The translations under genes and the position numbers were made by a program. A stretch of 64,000 bases of DNA from positions 82,225,835 to 82,289,834 of the forward strand of contig OZ024827.1 in assembly GCA_964016985.1 (NCBI GenBank), given 5' to 3'. Of the stretch, positions 46,362-58,327 are shown in pieces; positions within the stretch are counted from its first letter, which is position 1; each line of letters begins with the position of its first letter. The notes below the pieces were generated by a model. The model searched no databases. It worked only from the letters and a program-made list of their open reading frames with translations, and was not told where the DNA came from. The stretch comes from Anodontia alba (taxonomy: Eukaryota; Mollusca; Bivalvia; Lucinida; Lucinidae).

Positions 46362-47437
46362 ATACCAGAGGACAACTATTTTAATGTTAAAGCTATACTT
46401 TGTATTTTCAATGAATGTAGGCCAGCTTAAGGGTATATAATGCACCGGGACTGTGATTTTTTTTTCTATTCAAATCAGCTGTTCGTGTATGTTTTAGAAA
46501 AGTACTTGTTCAGTGTAAATTTATACATATTTATTTCCATGAATTTACCACTGTATATCAGCAGAGACGGGGCATAAAAAGCACAATTTGATCTTAACAA
46601 AATGCATATGTCACTTTGATACCTTGTTGTAAATTTCAAAAGTTATATGTAAAGCCCATATACAGGACCGGTATCACCAGTCGAAATAATACCATCTGGG
46701 GCATAATAATTAAATAGTTGGAAATGTAGGTGTTGCTACTTTGGCCATAAGTAAGTTGTATGGTTGTAAACATTGTTTTTCTAAAACTGCTTTCCATATG
46801 TTTTTCCTATGGAAATTATGTTAGAAAATTGACCTTTCCATAAAAAATATCTTATCTCATATTACATGTTACATCATTTGACACATTCAGCATCAATGCT
46901 TTCTTGGTTGTAAGGAAGATGGTTTCAATGTATTTTAGATCACATGTATATAGATAGCTATTATCCTGAGCATTAAAATGTGATCATTTGAACAAGTTTT
47001 ATTTACACATTTCAAAGAGTATCCACAGAAAATTATAGTCTTTTGAAAAAACAATCATAAAAATGCAAAGAGGCGCAAGAAAACGACAGAAACAGGACCA
47101 ACAACTTTCGAGAGAATTCTGATCGTGGCTGAAACTTTTTGCTACTAGTTTGTAAAAATGTTAAACGTTTTGATATGATTGAAATATTTTTACTCTGCCT
47201 GTAACGATAACAGTTCTTGACAATAACTTTGTTAGGTTTGATACTAAATTATATAGATCTTGTTCGTCTGTCATTACTGACAATGACCAATCCTAATCGA
47301 CTGTGTGATGTGTTATTATTTGTGTGTTCTAAGATGGCTGATGAGACCAATCTTAGCTCTAAACTGCCTGTTGCAGATAGAACAAGAGAGGTCAGAGGAA
47401 GAAAGCTCTGTTGGTGATGCCTTAGCCCTGGCTTTCC
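46362..47437. other. Intron 3 sequence, unclassified
   Basis: No feature is recognised. Confidence 0.4.
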
Positions 47438-47715
47438 CATCACGAAAACATGACTATATAATATTGACCCCCTTAAACCCCACTTTTATATTGTAAAACT
47501 GGGGTTTATAGGGGTATACATTATTTTTCTTATTTCTGCGCAAAAACATAGATTGTGAGTACTCGTTACAACCGCCTCGCCAAGGCGGTTCTAACGAGTA
47601 CCCACAATCTATGTTTTGACTAGTAGTATGAGAAATATCCGATTTTTATCTGAAATTTTTCATTTTTTGGTGGTTAAAATGTTCAGTATATTTGAATAGG
47701 CATGTTTTCGTAATG
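47438..47715 (-). mobile_element. Family C MITE (copy 10)
   Basis: Reverse-orientation full-length copy with core stem GTTACAACCGCCTCGCC and AAGGCGGTTCTAAC. Its right edge lies 13 bases from the stop codon of the non-LTR element, so it sits at or very near that element's 3' end. Confidence 0.85.
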
Positions 47716-47728
47716 GCTGTGCACGTTT

Positions 47729-48152
47729 CTACTCAGCTTCGCTGATTCTGTTTGCTTCGCATTCATCAGCTCCCCTTTTTATGAGGCCTCGCCACTTTAT
47801 ACGATCTTGTGCAATCTGTTACCTTGACTCTGTTGGCATGTTGAAGTCTTTAAGGAAGTTAAGGAAGGCTTTGAGGGTGTCCTTGTATCGGCTCTTCTGA
47901 CCACCATGGGAGCGTTTTCCTACTTGAAGTTCTCCATAGAGGATATTCTTTGGCAAACGTTCGTCAGGCATTCTAGTAACATGGCCTGTCCATCTTAACT
48001 GTGCCAATTTCAGAAGAGTATGTATACTCTGCATCCCTGCCCTTTTCAGGACTTCTGTGTCTGGGATCCTGTCTTGCCACTTGATCTGTAGAAGTTTTCT
48101 AAGACAGCTTGTATGGAAGTGGTTCAGTCTTTTGGCATGTCGTTGGTAAACT
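47729..48152 (-). pseudogene. APE-type non-LTR retrotransposon, 3' part of the ORF
   Basis: Minus-strand continuation of the element at 49716-52445, split from it by a Penelope-like insertion. It reads WTVYQRHAKRLNHFHTSCLR, KWQDRIPDTEVLKRAGM, LRWTGHVTRMPDERLPKNIL and GELQVGKRSHGGQKSRYKDT. After a frameshift near 47820 it continues QIAQDRIKWRGLIKRGADE to a stop at 47729. This is the region C-terminal to the RT in RTE-like elements (LRWxGHVxRM signature). The element ends close to 47716. Confidence 0.85.
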
Positions 48153-49715
48153 GTCCAAAAAAGATAAGAGAAAAGTCCAGGGAGTGCCACAATCACAAAC
48201 CGCAGCCCTTCCCAGACCCCAAGAGGAAGAGGAAACCGACAAATCTAAACAAACACAAACCGAACAAACGTACGAAAAGCACTAAAATTAGCTCTCTCTT
48301 CCCCAAGCGAGTTAATCGCAATACTAAAAGGACTGAAAAACACAAGAACAAAATGACACACAGAAAGACATACAACAAATCGCCTCGTAGAATAAACCAC
48401 AAAGCAACAAAGAGTAAGACTAACACCGGGACCACCGCCTTAGAACGGTCGGTAGAGCAAACCACCGGGGTGCGGGGGGGGGGTGGGGGGGGGACGGGGT
48501 TTAAAGCACTTTTACAGCTAACTAACTTCACCCTGGGTCCCGATGCTTGGGTCCCGATGCTTCTCTAAATACAGAAACACATAAAAATTGGTTCGCATAA
48601 AGGCTCCCAACTCAGACAATGCATCAAAGCGAAAACACAAAAATCAAATTAATCACTATAATAAACAAAGACGAGTACTCATGGCTTTCTCTACTGTATG
48701 TCAGAGTAGATGAAAACCAATAGCTGAACCACGGCGGGCCAAGCCCCAACCCATTGGTTAAAGTTTTACGAAGAGGCCGTCATTAAGTCTGAGGCCCGAA
48801 CCGCCGTCTTGCAATTAAAGAGTGAAGCATAGCCATCAACAATGTTTGGGTTGACAACTAGGCATGCAGTCTGCCGCATAATATCCAGGCTATAGCCAGT
48901 TCTTTTATAACGGTTAATAAGTTTTCTGAATTGCTCCGAAAAATTAGATTTACCTATAATTTTTCTAAATCTGTACACTAAGTCACCGTAAAATTCGGGT
49001 TCCGATATAGCTTGTTGCAGAAGTGTTTTCAGACTGACGCTATATTTTTCTAACAAGGCACTGTGTCTGCGATAAAATTTCGAAAACGCCTTACGAAGTA
49101 TAAAATAACGCTAGCCCTGCCTAAGAAGTTTGGCAGTAAGATTTGAAGAAGCTCTGGCGAATCTTATAAGTTGAGATATGTATACCCCATATGAGGTATG
49201 CCGGGGGACATCGCCATCCAGAAAAGGGAAATTGACTATATCAAAACCAAAATCGTCCCTTTTATCATAATTTTTGGTGGAAACTGTACCATTAGATGTA
49301 CATAGATTCAAATCCAAAAAAGGTACCTCGGTATCGGAAAAAATTTGCTCTATTTAATTGGAGTTCTGCAGGGTATATCCGGTCCACCATTTGGTCAAAG
49401 TAAATATTGTCAATATTTAATAAATCGTCAAGGCATTTTGAAGTTGACTTGAAAGCCTCAATAATGTTAGCCTGATTTTCACGTGAGAGAGACTTCATGA
49501 AATCTCTCTCATAACAAAAAAAGAAACAAATCTGCAACAAGAGGAGCACAATTATGTCCCATCGGAATACCAATAGTTTGTCTATAAAGGTTAGTTCCAA
49601 ATCTAATAAAAATATTATCCAAAAGATAAACAAGGGCATCACAGACTTTTGGACACGACCATAAATTGTGATTATTATATACATCAGAAGTGAAAAAAGC
49701 ACATTCTTCGTTGCA
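48153..49715 (-). pseudogene. Penelope-like element nested in the non-LTR ORF
   Basis: 5'-truncated minus-strand copy. It begins TSDVYNNHNLWSCPKVCDA, then YLLDNIFIRFG, YRQTIGIPMGHNCAPLVADL (motif B), and after a frameshift at an A-run near 49520 CYERDFMKSL, SKCLDDLLNID (motif C, normally YLDD), KNYDKRDDF, PFLDGDVP, YGVYISQLIRFARASSN, LLEKYSVSLKTLLQQ and LDIMRQTACLVVNP. A roughly 600-base tail follows, ending GGACTTTTCTCTTATCTTTTTT. Inside the tail a G/C tract occupies about 48466-48496. It is the best reference copy for the other PLE tails in the window. Confidence 0.85.
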
Positions 49716-52445
49716 AGCTTCGCATGCGTATAATAGCACTACCGATCTATATACTTTCAGCTTTGTGTCAAGTCTCATTCCACTTCGGTTCCAAATACTT
49801 CCATGTAGCCGGCCAAATGCTGCACTAGCTTTGGCAATTCTAGCATTGACTTCATCATTAATGTGCACAACTCTAGACAATGTGCTTCCAAGGTAGGTGA
49901 ACTTGTCTACCACTTGCAGTCGTTGACCTTTCACTGTGATGGTAGTCTCCTTGTAAGGCTTTCCAGGTGCTGGTTGATATACTACCTCAGTCTTTTTGAT
50001 GCTGATTGTGAGATCATAGCTGTCACATGAATCAAATACTTGATCCACACCTTTTTGCATTTTCTCTTCTGTTGGAGCACCCTTTGCTATGTCAACAGCA
50101 CAGAGGAACTCGTCTAGCACCTCTGTCTGCACCTTAGATTTAGCTTGCAACCTTCTTAGGTTGAAAAGTTTCCCATCAATGCGATACCTAATAAGTATAC
50201 CATTGTCACCATCCTGGAAAGCATCTGTAAGCATGGCAGAAAACATCATGCTGAACAGTGTTGAAGCTAGTACACAGCCTTGCTTAACTCCATTTGTCAC
50301 AGGAAATGGATCAGAAAACTCGCCATCACTTTGGACCCTTGCAAGCATACCATCATGGAACTGCCACACCATTGCTATGAATTTGGCAGGACAACCAAAC
50401 TTTGCCATAAGTTTCCAAAGTCCCTCACGACTGACTGTGTCAAATGCTTTGGTAAGGTCGACAAAAGCCATGTAGAGGTCCACACTCTGTTCCTGGCATT
50501 TTTCTTGAAGCTGTCGTGCTGTGAAGGTCATGTCTATTGTTCCGCTGTTTTTCCTGAATCCACATTGGCTTTCTGTTAGAAGCCCTGACCGTTCCAGGTG
50601 TTCATTCAATCGGTTCAGTAAGATCCTAGCAAAAATCTTCCCAGCAATTGACAATAAAGAGATGCCTCGATGATTGTCACAGACTTGAGGATTCCCTTTC
50701 CTTTTGAATGGGTGGATAATTGTTGCATCCTTGAATTCTTGGGATGGCTTCTTTTCTCCACATAATGTGAAATAACTCTGTCAGATTCTCTGCAACTGGA
50801 GGACCTCCTGCTTTGTAGATCTCTGCAGGTATTGCATCTGATCCTGGAGCCTTGCCAGATGACAGGAGTTTTATTGCTATCACTGTTTCAGAGACGGTTA
50901 AGAGCTCATCAAGCAGCGGATTACATTCCACCTGTGGTAGTCTGTTGATAGCTTCATCATTGATAGATGATGGCCGATTAAGGACACCATCAAAGTGTTC
51001 CGCCCATCTTTTCAAGATAACTTCTTTATCAGTCAGAAGACTAGTTCCATCTGCACTAAGGAGTGGGGTGGTTCCTGAGCTCTGGGGACCATATACTGTC
51101 TTGAGTGCATCAAAGAACTTTTTCATGTCCTTTCTGTCTGCAAAGGACTGGATTTCATGAGCATTTTTTCTCAGCCAGGAGTCTTGCATGTCTCTGAGCC
51201 TCGTCTGAACTGTCTTGCATATGTTTGAATAGGCAGTCTTGCTAGATACTGAGCTGGTATTTCTGAGGTAAGCCTTGTGTTCTTGGTGTTTCTCTTCAAG
51301 GAGTCCCTGAATTTCTTTGTCATTCTCATCAAACCTATCTTGGTGTTTGCGAGATACTGCTCCTAGGGAATCCATTGCTGAAGAGTGAATGGTGTCTCTG
51401 AAGACTGTCCAGCTCTCATCTACATCTTCTGAACTGTATTCCAGTGCATCTAAACGGCTGCAAAGATCGTTGACGAATGCTTGCCTCTTGCTGTCTTGTT
51501 TCAGCTTGGAGACATCTAATTTCTTTGGCACCTTCTTGCCTTGTGGTCGTCGTACAGGCTGAATGTGCAGGTTGAGTTTGCTGACAACAATCCTGTGATC
51601 TGTCCAACAGTCTGCACCACACATAGTTTTAATCACTCTGACATCCTGTCTGTCTTTCCTTCGCACTATGACATAGCCAATGAGATGCCAGTGTTTGGAG
51701 CGAGGGTGCATCCATGTTGTCTTTCTGCGAGTTGGTAGACGGAAGACTGTGTTGGTGATCAGTAATTCATGCTCTGCACACTTCCTTAAAAGAAGGAGTC
51801 CATTGCTTGCTGTTGCACTTCCCTACACCTTCAGATCCAATCACTCCTTCCCAGGTCTGGTGGTCTGTGCCCACTCTGGCATTGAAGTCCCCGAGGAGGA
51901 TGAGTTTGTCTGTCCGGGGTGCTGCAGAAATCACAGAATCCAAATCATCAGAGAACTTGTCTTTAACCTCATCTGGGTTGGTCATTGTGGGTGCATAGGC
52001 ACTTACAATTGTTGCATGCCTCTTGCCAGATAAGGGAAGTCTCAGCGTCATCAGGCGGTCGTTTATGCCTTTGGGAAGTCCTGAAAGCTTGCTGACGAGG
52101 TGTGACTTGATGGCGAATGCTACTCCTGCTTCACGCCGCTCGCTCTTCTTTCTTGCGTCCACTCCAGAAGAAGGTGTAGCCAGCACCAACTTCTTTTAAA
52201 AGCCCTTCTTCTGCAAGGAGAGTCTCACTCAGAGCTGCAATCTCGACTTTGTATCGGTCAAGTTCTCTACCAACTAGAGTTGTTCTTCGCTCAGGTCTGT
52301 CAGAACTAGAACTGTCCATTAGGGTGCGCACATTCCAAGCGCCGATGGTCAGAGGTATCACCTTCATCTTCTTTTTTCTTGTTTGACCGCTAAGTGGGAA
52401 TTCCGCTGATTGCGGTAAACCAGCCAGGAGTTTTGAAGCAGGCAA
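49716..52445 (-). pseudogene. APE-type non-LTR retrotransposon (RTE-like), 5' and central ORF
   Basis: The minus strand reads an apurinic-like endonuclease domain: LTIGAWNVRTLMD, IAALSETLLAEEG, ILLGDFNARVGTDH, HWHLIGYVIVRR (usually LIDY) and CWTDHRIVVSKL. A linker follows, then RT motifs LLSSGKAPGSDAIPAE, CGFRKNSGTIDM, MAFVDLTKAFDTVSREGLW (motif A), NGVKQGCVLASTLFS (motif B) and FLCAVDIAKG (motif C, usually FADD). Frame breaks occur near 52160 and 51800, each consistent with a four-base tandem duplication (GAGC, GCAA), and near 50665. The first catalytic Asp of motif C is Val, so the enzyme is dead. The ORF is interrupted at YACEA by the Penelope-like insertion and resumes at 48152. The clade assignment (RTE-like) is by the C-terminal signature. 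Confidence 0.85.
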
Positions 52446-53190
52446 TTGTTTAGGGCACCTTTTCTAGCCCCTTCCCCATGCTACGGGGTGAGCAGTGCGA
52501 TCCTAAAAAGGTCTGCTCAGTCGCTCTGTTCGGTTGCCGAATTCCCCATACTGCTTCGCTCTTAAGGGAAGCGACCATATAGAACCAAGCCACTTGTGTG
52601 CAGGTCCGCAACTACAGCTTCCAGTGTTTCCTCACCTGCTGCTTCGCCGCTCGCCCATCGCCACAGGGCTTTTGTATGATTTGCATATATGTGCTTGCTG
52701 TGAATGTGTGTTGCTGATTAAGATGACATGCGCTGTGAATTGGATTATAATGAGGGAGAGGCGCGCAGAGTCAACCCCACTCTCTCATCCTGGCCTAGCT
52801 GGATCCAGAGGCAAGACAGTGTCAGGACATCTGGAGCTAAGCTTGGAGGCAGTGGATGACCATAACTTCTTTTGTGCCTTGTCATGCTCTCCATGCTCCA
52901 CAACATGCTGCTGCATCGCCATTTGGGCCGTTTAATCATAGTAGTGATTTCTTCCGCCCCAGCTGCCGAAGCAGACTTTACATAACTGGAACAGGCAAAT
53001 CCAGATATCCAGATATGCAGGTTTTTGTTTGGAGTTGCCAACTGCTAGATGGATTGCCGACCAGGGCTTGAGACCTCCATCTACCCTAGATATTGCTACG
53101 CAGATTCTGTTAACAGCTATATAGAAGCAGTAACTTAAATGTCTTATGTAGCCATATAGATTGTATTATATATTAATGTATAGATAGCTG
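52446..53190 (-). mobile_element. Probable 5' untranslated region of the non-LTR element
   Basis: A GC-richer stretch directly upstream (minus strand) of the first codon of the retrotransposon ORF. It contains CCTTCCCCATGCTACGGGGT and several short reading frames without known similarity. Composition changes back to AT-rich at about 53190, which I take as the element's 5' end; the exact edge is uncertain. Confidence 0.55.
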
Positions 53191-53384
53191 TTGTATTAAG
53201 AGAATAAAACGTTTCGTGCTGTCAAGTCCTCATCGTTGTTTCATCTCTGTAATTGGTTAATTTTTTGTGTTCTCGGAGATGTAGCACTGATGAATTAGGA
53301 AGCCTTCGTGCGGACTGAACAAATTATGTGTATAAACCGCGGCAGAAGTAAGGGCGAGGATTGTGGTCACGTAAAATCGATTTA

Positions 53385-54034
53385 CCCCCCCCCCGCCCCC
53401 CCCCCCCCCCACACACACACACACCCAGTGAAATACTTTTCACTGACCGTTCCAAGGCGGTTCTTCTGTCTTGGTTTAGTTTTGGCCCGCCGTGGTTCAA
53501 CTATTGGTTTTCATTTACTCTGGCATACAGTAGAATTAGCCATGAGTACTCGTCTTTGTTTATTATAGTGATTAATTTGATTTTTATGTTTTCGCTTTGA
53601 TGCATTGACTGAGTTGGGAGCCTTTATGTGAACCGAATTTTTATGTGTTTCTGTATTTAGAGTAGCATCGGGACCCAGGGTGAAGTTAGCTAGCTATAAA
53701 AGTGCTTTAAACCCCCCGGTGGTTTGCTCTACTGACCGTTCTAAGGCGGTGGTCCCGGTGTTAGTCTTACTCTTTGTTGCTTTGTGGTTTATTCTACGAG
53801 GCGATTTGTTGTATGTCTTTCCGTGTGTCATTTTGTTCTTGTGATTTTTCAGTCCTTTTAGTATTGCGATTACCTCGCTTGGGGAAGAGAGAGCTAATCT
53901 TAGTGCTTTTCGTACGTTTGTTCGGTTTGTGCTTGTTTTGATTTGTCGGTTTCCCCTTCCTCTTGGGGTCTGGGAAGGGCTGCGGTTTGTGATTGTGGCA
54001 CTCCCTGGCCTTTTCTCTTACCTTTTTTTTTGCT
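53385..54034 (+). mobile_element. Penelope-like 3' tail copy with C-rich microsatellite
   Basis: A plus-strand, non-coding copy. It opens with a C-run plus (AC)n (53385-53423) and GACCGTTCCAAGGCGG. From 53480 it repeats the tail from its beginning (GGCCCGCCGTGGTTCAACTA) through GACCGTTCTAAGGCGG to GGCCTTTTCTCTTACC plus a T-run. The internal segment with GACCGTTC..AAGGCGG is therefore present twice. Confidence 0.75.
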
Positions 54035-55851
54035 ATAGTTCGTCTTTGAATGTGTGTTTCGCTTACATCTTTTTGTTTTGGATAGCCATTTGGCCACTTT
54101 ATGGGAAAGTAACTGTCCGTTTGGCTTTCTGCTAGTGATATTTCTATTAGGGTCTAGTTATTTCGTGTTTGTGTTTCTTTCCCTTTGATGTCTCTGATGG
54201 GAAGTGTGGGATAATTGTATCGATTCCTGATCATTGCCTTCCCTTCTATTTTTCTAATTTCGTTCCTGTTTGAGTTCTTTATTTATTTCAATTGGATTCA
54301 CTGCAGCCTACATACGTACTTTATCATAGGGCGGTTTTCCAGTTTTAAAGTAGTTTGAATCATTAAACTCATTCTGGTGTCCTCATAAATCAAGTCAGGC
54401 TTCACCATGCTGGAAAGTAGGCTTTGCATACAACGTGGATTCGGATGAAATGGCGCGCAACGAGCCGAGACATCAGGATCTACAATGATTGCCATTCTGT
54501 TTTAATTTAGATTATTGCATAAAAACGGTGTCGCACGTTATTAATAGCCGTACAGTAATCGGCTAAAAGCCATGTATTGACAAGGCAATTCACGCGCTGT
54601 TAATGCACGGCTACGCAACATTCAATATGCTCGTATCGGGGCCACAGTATTGCTGCCGTCACGAAATGTGTACTGCCCTGTCCTAGAACGAGCATAGTCC
54701 GTGGAAGTAGCATTCGCGCGACATCGGTGAAAAGGCGAAACAAAATAGTGCGAGAAATAACGCGAAATGTAGCAAATGTTTTCAGTTTTTATGCAATAAT
54801 AGCGATCGAACTTGGTTTTTCAATGCATTAACATTCGCCAGTTCCCGTGAGAGGTGTTGAAAACCGAGGTCATGTTTGATCCCTATACTAAAACCCCTAT
54901 TTTAATCAAATCAAGTACGGAAGAGTCTGCTTCAGAAACTCAGGGGTAAAAGTATTAAGCTTCTAGAGTAAAGCCACTAAATGACACCATGAAGATGAGT
55001 AGCGTACATATAGCTATGAGTTATTTACAAGCAATTTGCTGTGACAAGGCAAACACCTTTTTGCAGTACGCTATTATCTGCGAGGTGCTTCAAACGAATA
55101 CACTCAACATGGTTCTTTTTTCTGGAGAAACAGGAAAATTACTAGAATTTTTCTTTTGGAAATTGTCTTATAAAGCGCTAGATAACATGGTAAATTCTGA
55201 CAGATAACTATGAAAATAGAGACAAACCGACCAGCTTCTGCAGTAGATATATGAACTCAGGAATTAATACAATCAAATCCACATCAAGCCTACTAAACAA
55301 AACGACAGACAAATACAAGAATACAAGCAACCACGAAATAAACAGATGACATGCAGATTTGGCAACTCTTCCCCAAACGGTGACGACTCTTATCCAAACT
55401 TAATTGAGAATATCTTAAACTTACATAAATGTTAGAAGAAAAACATTAGAGAAGGAAGCAATACATAACAATTAACAATTAACATAATGAAAGTGACGCC
55501 TTGAAACAGTCAGTAATGAAAAACTGCAGGGGTGATGGGGGAAGGGGCAGGGCGCGGCGGGGCGTCTTTCACAAAGATTTGCATACAACGAACATAACCG
55601 CCAACATAAAGCTTACAACAGTATTCATAACTGTAGATCAGAGTTGTGGTATCCAGAAAATGTTTTTCTTTTTTCTCCACAGAAATATATGTCGTGGTTA
55701 CCCATTAGAAGTGCCCTAGCGAGGTACTTCTAATGAGTCCTAAAACATATATTTTCATGGAAAATGAGAATTAAATCAACAATTTTCGGTTGATGAAAAA
55801 GCGCTTTATTTTGGTATTATGAGTATAGATTTGTAGGCCACAACAGCATAC
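54035..55851. other. Intron 3 sequence, mostly unclassified
   Basis: A family D-like stem is at 55690-55740 (CCATTAGAAGTGCC and GGTACTTCTAATG). A splice-bounded minus-strand open segment at 54320-54496 is discussed under rejected items because its phase does not fit. Nothing else is recognised. Confidence 0.45.
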
Positions 55852-56011
55852 CTGTTTTGGAAAAGGTATATTCCATGATAAAACCTTCTTTATTATGTTG
55901 ATCGTTCGATTGGAACAGTAACCGCAATGTATTCGACGTTGTATGTCCAGATGTCGGAGGACGTGGATAGCTGTCACAATACCAAAACACCTGGCGGTCA
56001 TCATCGAAAAC
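55852..56011 (-). CDS. Host gene exon 3: CUB domain 2, C-terminal half
   Basis: A 160-base exon with acceptor TGTCTATACTCAG/GTTTTC and donor CCAAAACAG/GTATGCTG. It enters at phase 0 and leaves with one base. It encodes VFDDDRQVFWYCDSYPRPP, SNTLRLLFQSNDQ and KEGFIMEYTFSKT. This is the standard second half of a CUB beta-sandwich: VxD...YC, then NxLxLxFxSD, then GFxxxY. The Cys in WYCD pairs, in CUB domains, with the Cys in FRCSED of exon 2. CUB domains are extracellular protein-binding modules. Confidence 0.85.
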
Positions 56012-56874
56012 CTGAGTATAGACAAAGCAAATACAAAGGCTGTGTCTCGATTCGTGGCATTTCCTGGGTATCTTAACCTACAGTCTTTGTTAAGCAAAAT
56101 AGTTACTGTTATAGGAAGACGACTATGTAATGGATAGCCAGTCATACAAAGTTTCTTCATGCGAGCAACGAAGATTCAGATAAGACTTACGGATTTCAGA
56201 AGGTACGTGTTCTCACGTTACAGCTTAATTTAAAATCAGCCAGGCAAGGTCACAATTACAGACTTTCCTAGTTACAAATTAGAAATAACCTGACCGTTTC
56301 AGTTTTGTATTTATTTCTCAGAGGTTACGGGTATATTTTAAAATGTTTCTTTTCTCTAACTCATTGAGCAAATTCGCAAGTACCCGCCTGGAGAAATGAA
56401 ATCTTTACAAGGTACAAATGTTGTCTTCTAATATGCCACTACTAAATAATGGAATGGGATCAATATATTTCACTGTTCATCAAATATCTGTTTAGTATCA
56501 AACTCCAGTCTAATGTGACTTATTATATAAACACAAAGTTCAGTATGTCATTCATGTTACAAGGTGACTTGCAAAATGGTCAATGTATATGACTGCATAT
56601 ATTTCAAACTGAAACAGCTCTATCATTTGAAAATCGTTTCTCGAAATAAACATTAACAATGATCAACAAGAAAACTGTTGGCGCTTAAAGCTGATTATAT
56701 GGCAGTTCAATACAATTTGCGGCGTCACATACTTGTTCGAACAAAGTGTGACATAAATATGCTGAAAGTAATATCGACTGCAATTTTTCACAGTGCTGCA
56801 GATCTTTGCTATAGGTACGCAAAGATAATTATCGAAATGGACACTCCTTTTAGAATTTATACGTTTAAACTTAC
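56012..56874. other. Intron 2 of the host gene
   Basis: An 863-base intron with AT-rich sequence and no recognised repeat. Confidence 0.6.
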
Positions 56875-57074
56875 CGTAAGTTTATCCTCTGAACATCGAA
56901 AACTGTTATGGATTGAAAGCTGTGTAAAATTAAAATAAATAAATTCGCCTTCCGCTGCTTCAATGGTCCACGAACAGTTCATATTATGGTCGTACTTGCC
57001 GTCCCCGTCTTCATCTGGAGAAACTATCTGACCGGGTGCACTGGTCAAAACACCTCCGCATTTCTTTACAAGAA
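56875..57074 (-). CDS. Host gene exon 2: CUB domain 2, N-terminal half
   Basis: A 200-base exon with acceptor ATATGTTTTAG/TTCTTG and donor AAACTTACG/GTAAGTTT. It enters with two bases and leaves at phase 0. It encodes LVKKCGGVLTSAPGQIVSPD, then KYDHNMNCSWTIEAAEG, FIYFNFTQLSI and FRCSEDKLT. CGG at the start, NCxWxI, FxxFxL-like strand and CxxD are the hallmarks of the first half of a CUB domain. The acidic residue expected after FxxF in calcium-binding CUBs is replaced here (FTQLSI), so calcium binding is doubtful. The phase pattern 1-0 followed by 0-1 in the next exon is that of a mobile CUB module. Confidence 0.88.
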
Positions 57075-57974
57075 CTAAAACATATTTGATACGCTAAATG
57101 TAGTTTGAAACTCCTATCCCACTAACGAAAGTCAGTGCAGGAACAATAGGAAACTGTCAGTCGCCATCAGAAGGACTGTTTTGATAGTTTATGGTCAACC
57201 GCAAGCAAACACGTATTAGTTCACAAAAAGCTTGTGCTGCGCTTCCATAAAATGTGTGACCAAGCTTTTCGTGAAAACAAATTCCGGTTAAAATATCGTT
57301 TATCAATTACAGTAAACTAACAATAGACCAGAAATTGACCTTAAAGTGTTTCTGGAGCAATGACAAACTAAGATTATCTACTCCTCTGGGCGTATACAAT
57401 TACTCGGGTTGTATAAAATATTCTATACGTGTACTCTATATCGAGAAAGCAAGGTACAAATAACGATTGCCAAGAAAGTCTTTTTCTTTGTTTATACAGA
57501 ATGAACCCAGACCCTGTCTAGCGGAGGACTCTGGTGTATTACTTAGCTGGTTATTTTTAACTTACTATGCCATGGGCTAATTCAACAGACTCCAAACTGA
57601 TGCCAGTTTTCTTATTTATGCGTGTAAACAGGATCTGACACTTCGTGTTAATTGTCCCTTTCTGAAGTTAGAGATATATTGAAAATGTTGTGAAAAACAG
57701 GAGAAAATGCTTTTTAATAGCAATTTCTCCTCTTTTCAATAATATTTTGTTACCTTTTGTTAGCTTTCCAAGTTAAAACAGGCACCAGATGATGTTTAGC
57801 TCGAGATATGTGGTTATTCGAAATAAGTGAGTCAAGATAACGAGAATCGACTGTATTTTGACACTTGATCGATGCACTTGGAGGACTGTATTTCTTGATA
57901 ACTTAATTTTAATTCGTTGCTTCATGAATATTGAATCGCTTATTATTTGCTTTGCAAATACCACAAGTCATAAT
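57075..57974. other. Intron 1 sequence with a truncated family E element
   Basis: 57663-57855 is the right part of a family E MITE (hairpin AGGAGAAAATGC..AGCAATTTCTCCTC, right end GAATCGACTGTA) with its left end missing. The remainder is unclassified. Confidence 0.6.
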
Positions 57975-58216
57975 CTGGGCCGCGTTATTCAAAACCAACA
58001 TTGTCGTTAATTAACGAATTGTTAAAACTTTGATAATTAAATATGGCATATACACTAATATCTTTGCTGAAAAAATGTGAGTAGATTTGCAAAAGCTACT
58101 CACATTTTTTTGTTTTCAGTAAAATACCTGTGAAGTAGATATTGTACTTACTAGAAGAGTTAACATTTTGACCACTAACGAGCTCGTTAAGCTAACGATA
58201 CTTTGAACAACTGGGC
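57975..58216. mobile_element. Family A MITE
   Basis: A 242-bp copy with slightly eroded ends (CTGGGCCGCGTTATTCAAAA, TTTGAACAACTGGGC). The centre is the stem GTGAGTAGATTTGC and AAAAGCTACTCAC. Confidence 0.8.
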
Positions 58217-58327
58217 TTGATGTTAAAATTCAAGAAGATATTTGTTGTTTAGACATGTTAGAAATAAGAATGAATAGACACAGTACGATCCAGAAATTGT
58301 TCAGATATAACCAGAACTCAGTGTAAA

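Noticed and set aside
47217..47496. Short plus-strand frame with MADETNLSSKLPVADRTREV
   Set aside because: It has no known similarity and no splice signals that fit, and it runs into a family C MITE.
50089..51160. Plus-strand frames opposite the RTE-like element
   Set aside because: They are antisense shadows of a coding region with strong codon constraint on the minus strand.
54320..54496. Splice-bounded minus-strand segment encoding SARCAPFHPNPRCMQSLLSS
   Set aside because: Acceptor and donor look acceptable, but its phases (2-2) do not fit between exons 3 (ends phase 1) and 4 (starts phase 1), and I do not recognise the peptide. It may be an exon of another gene or chance.
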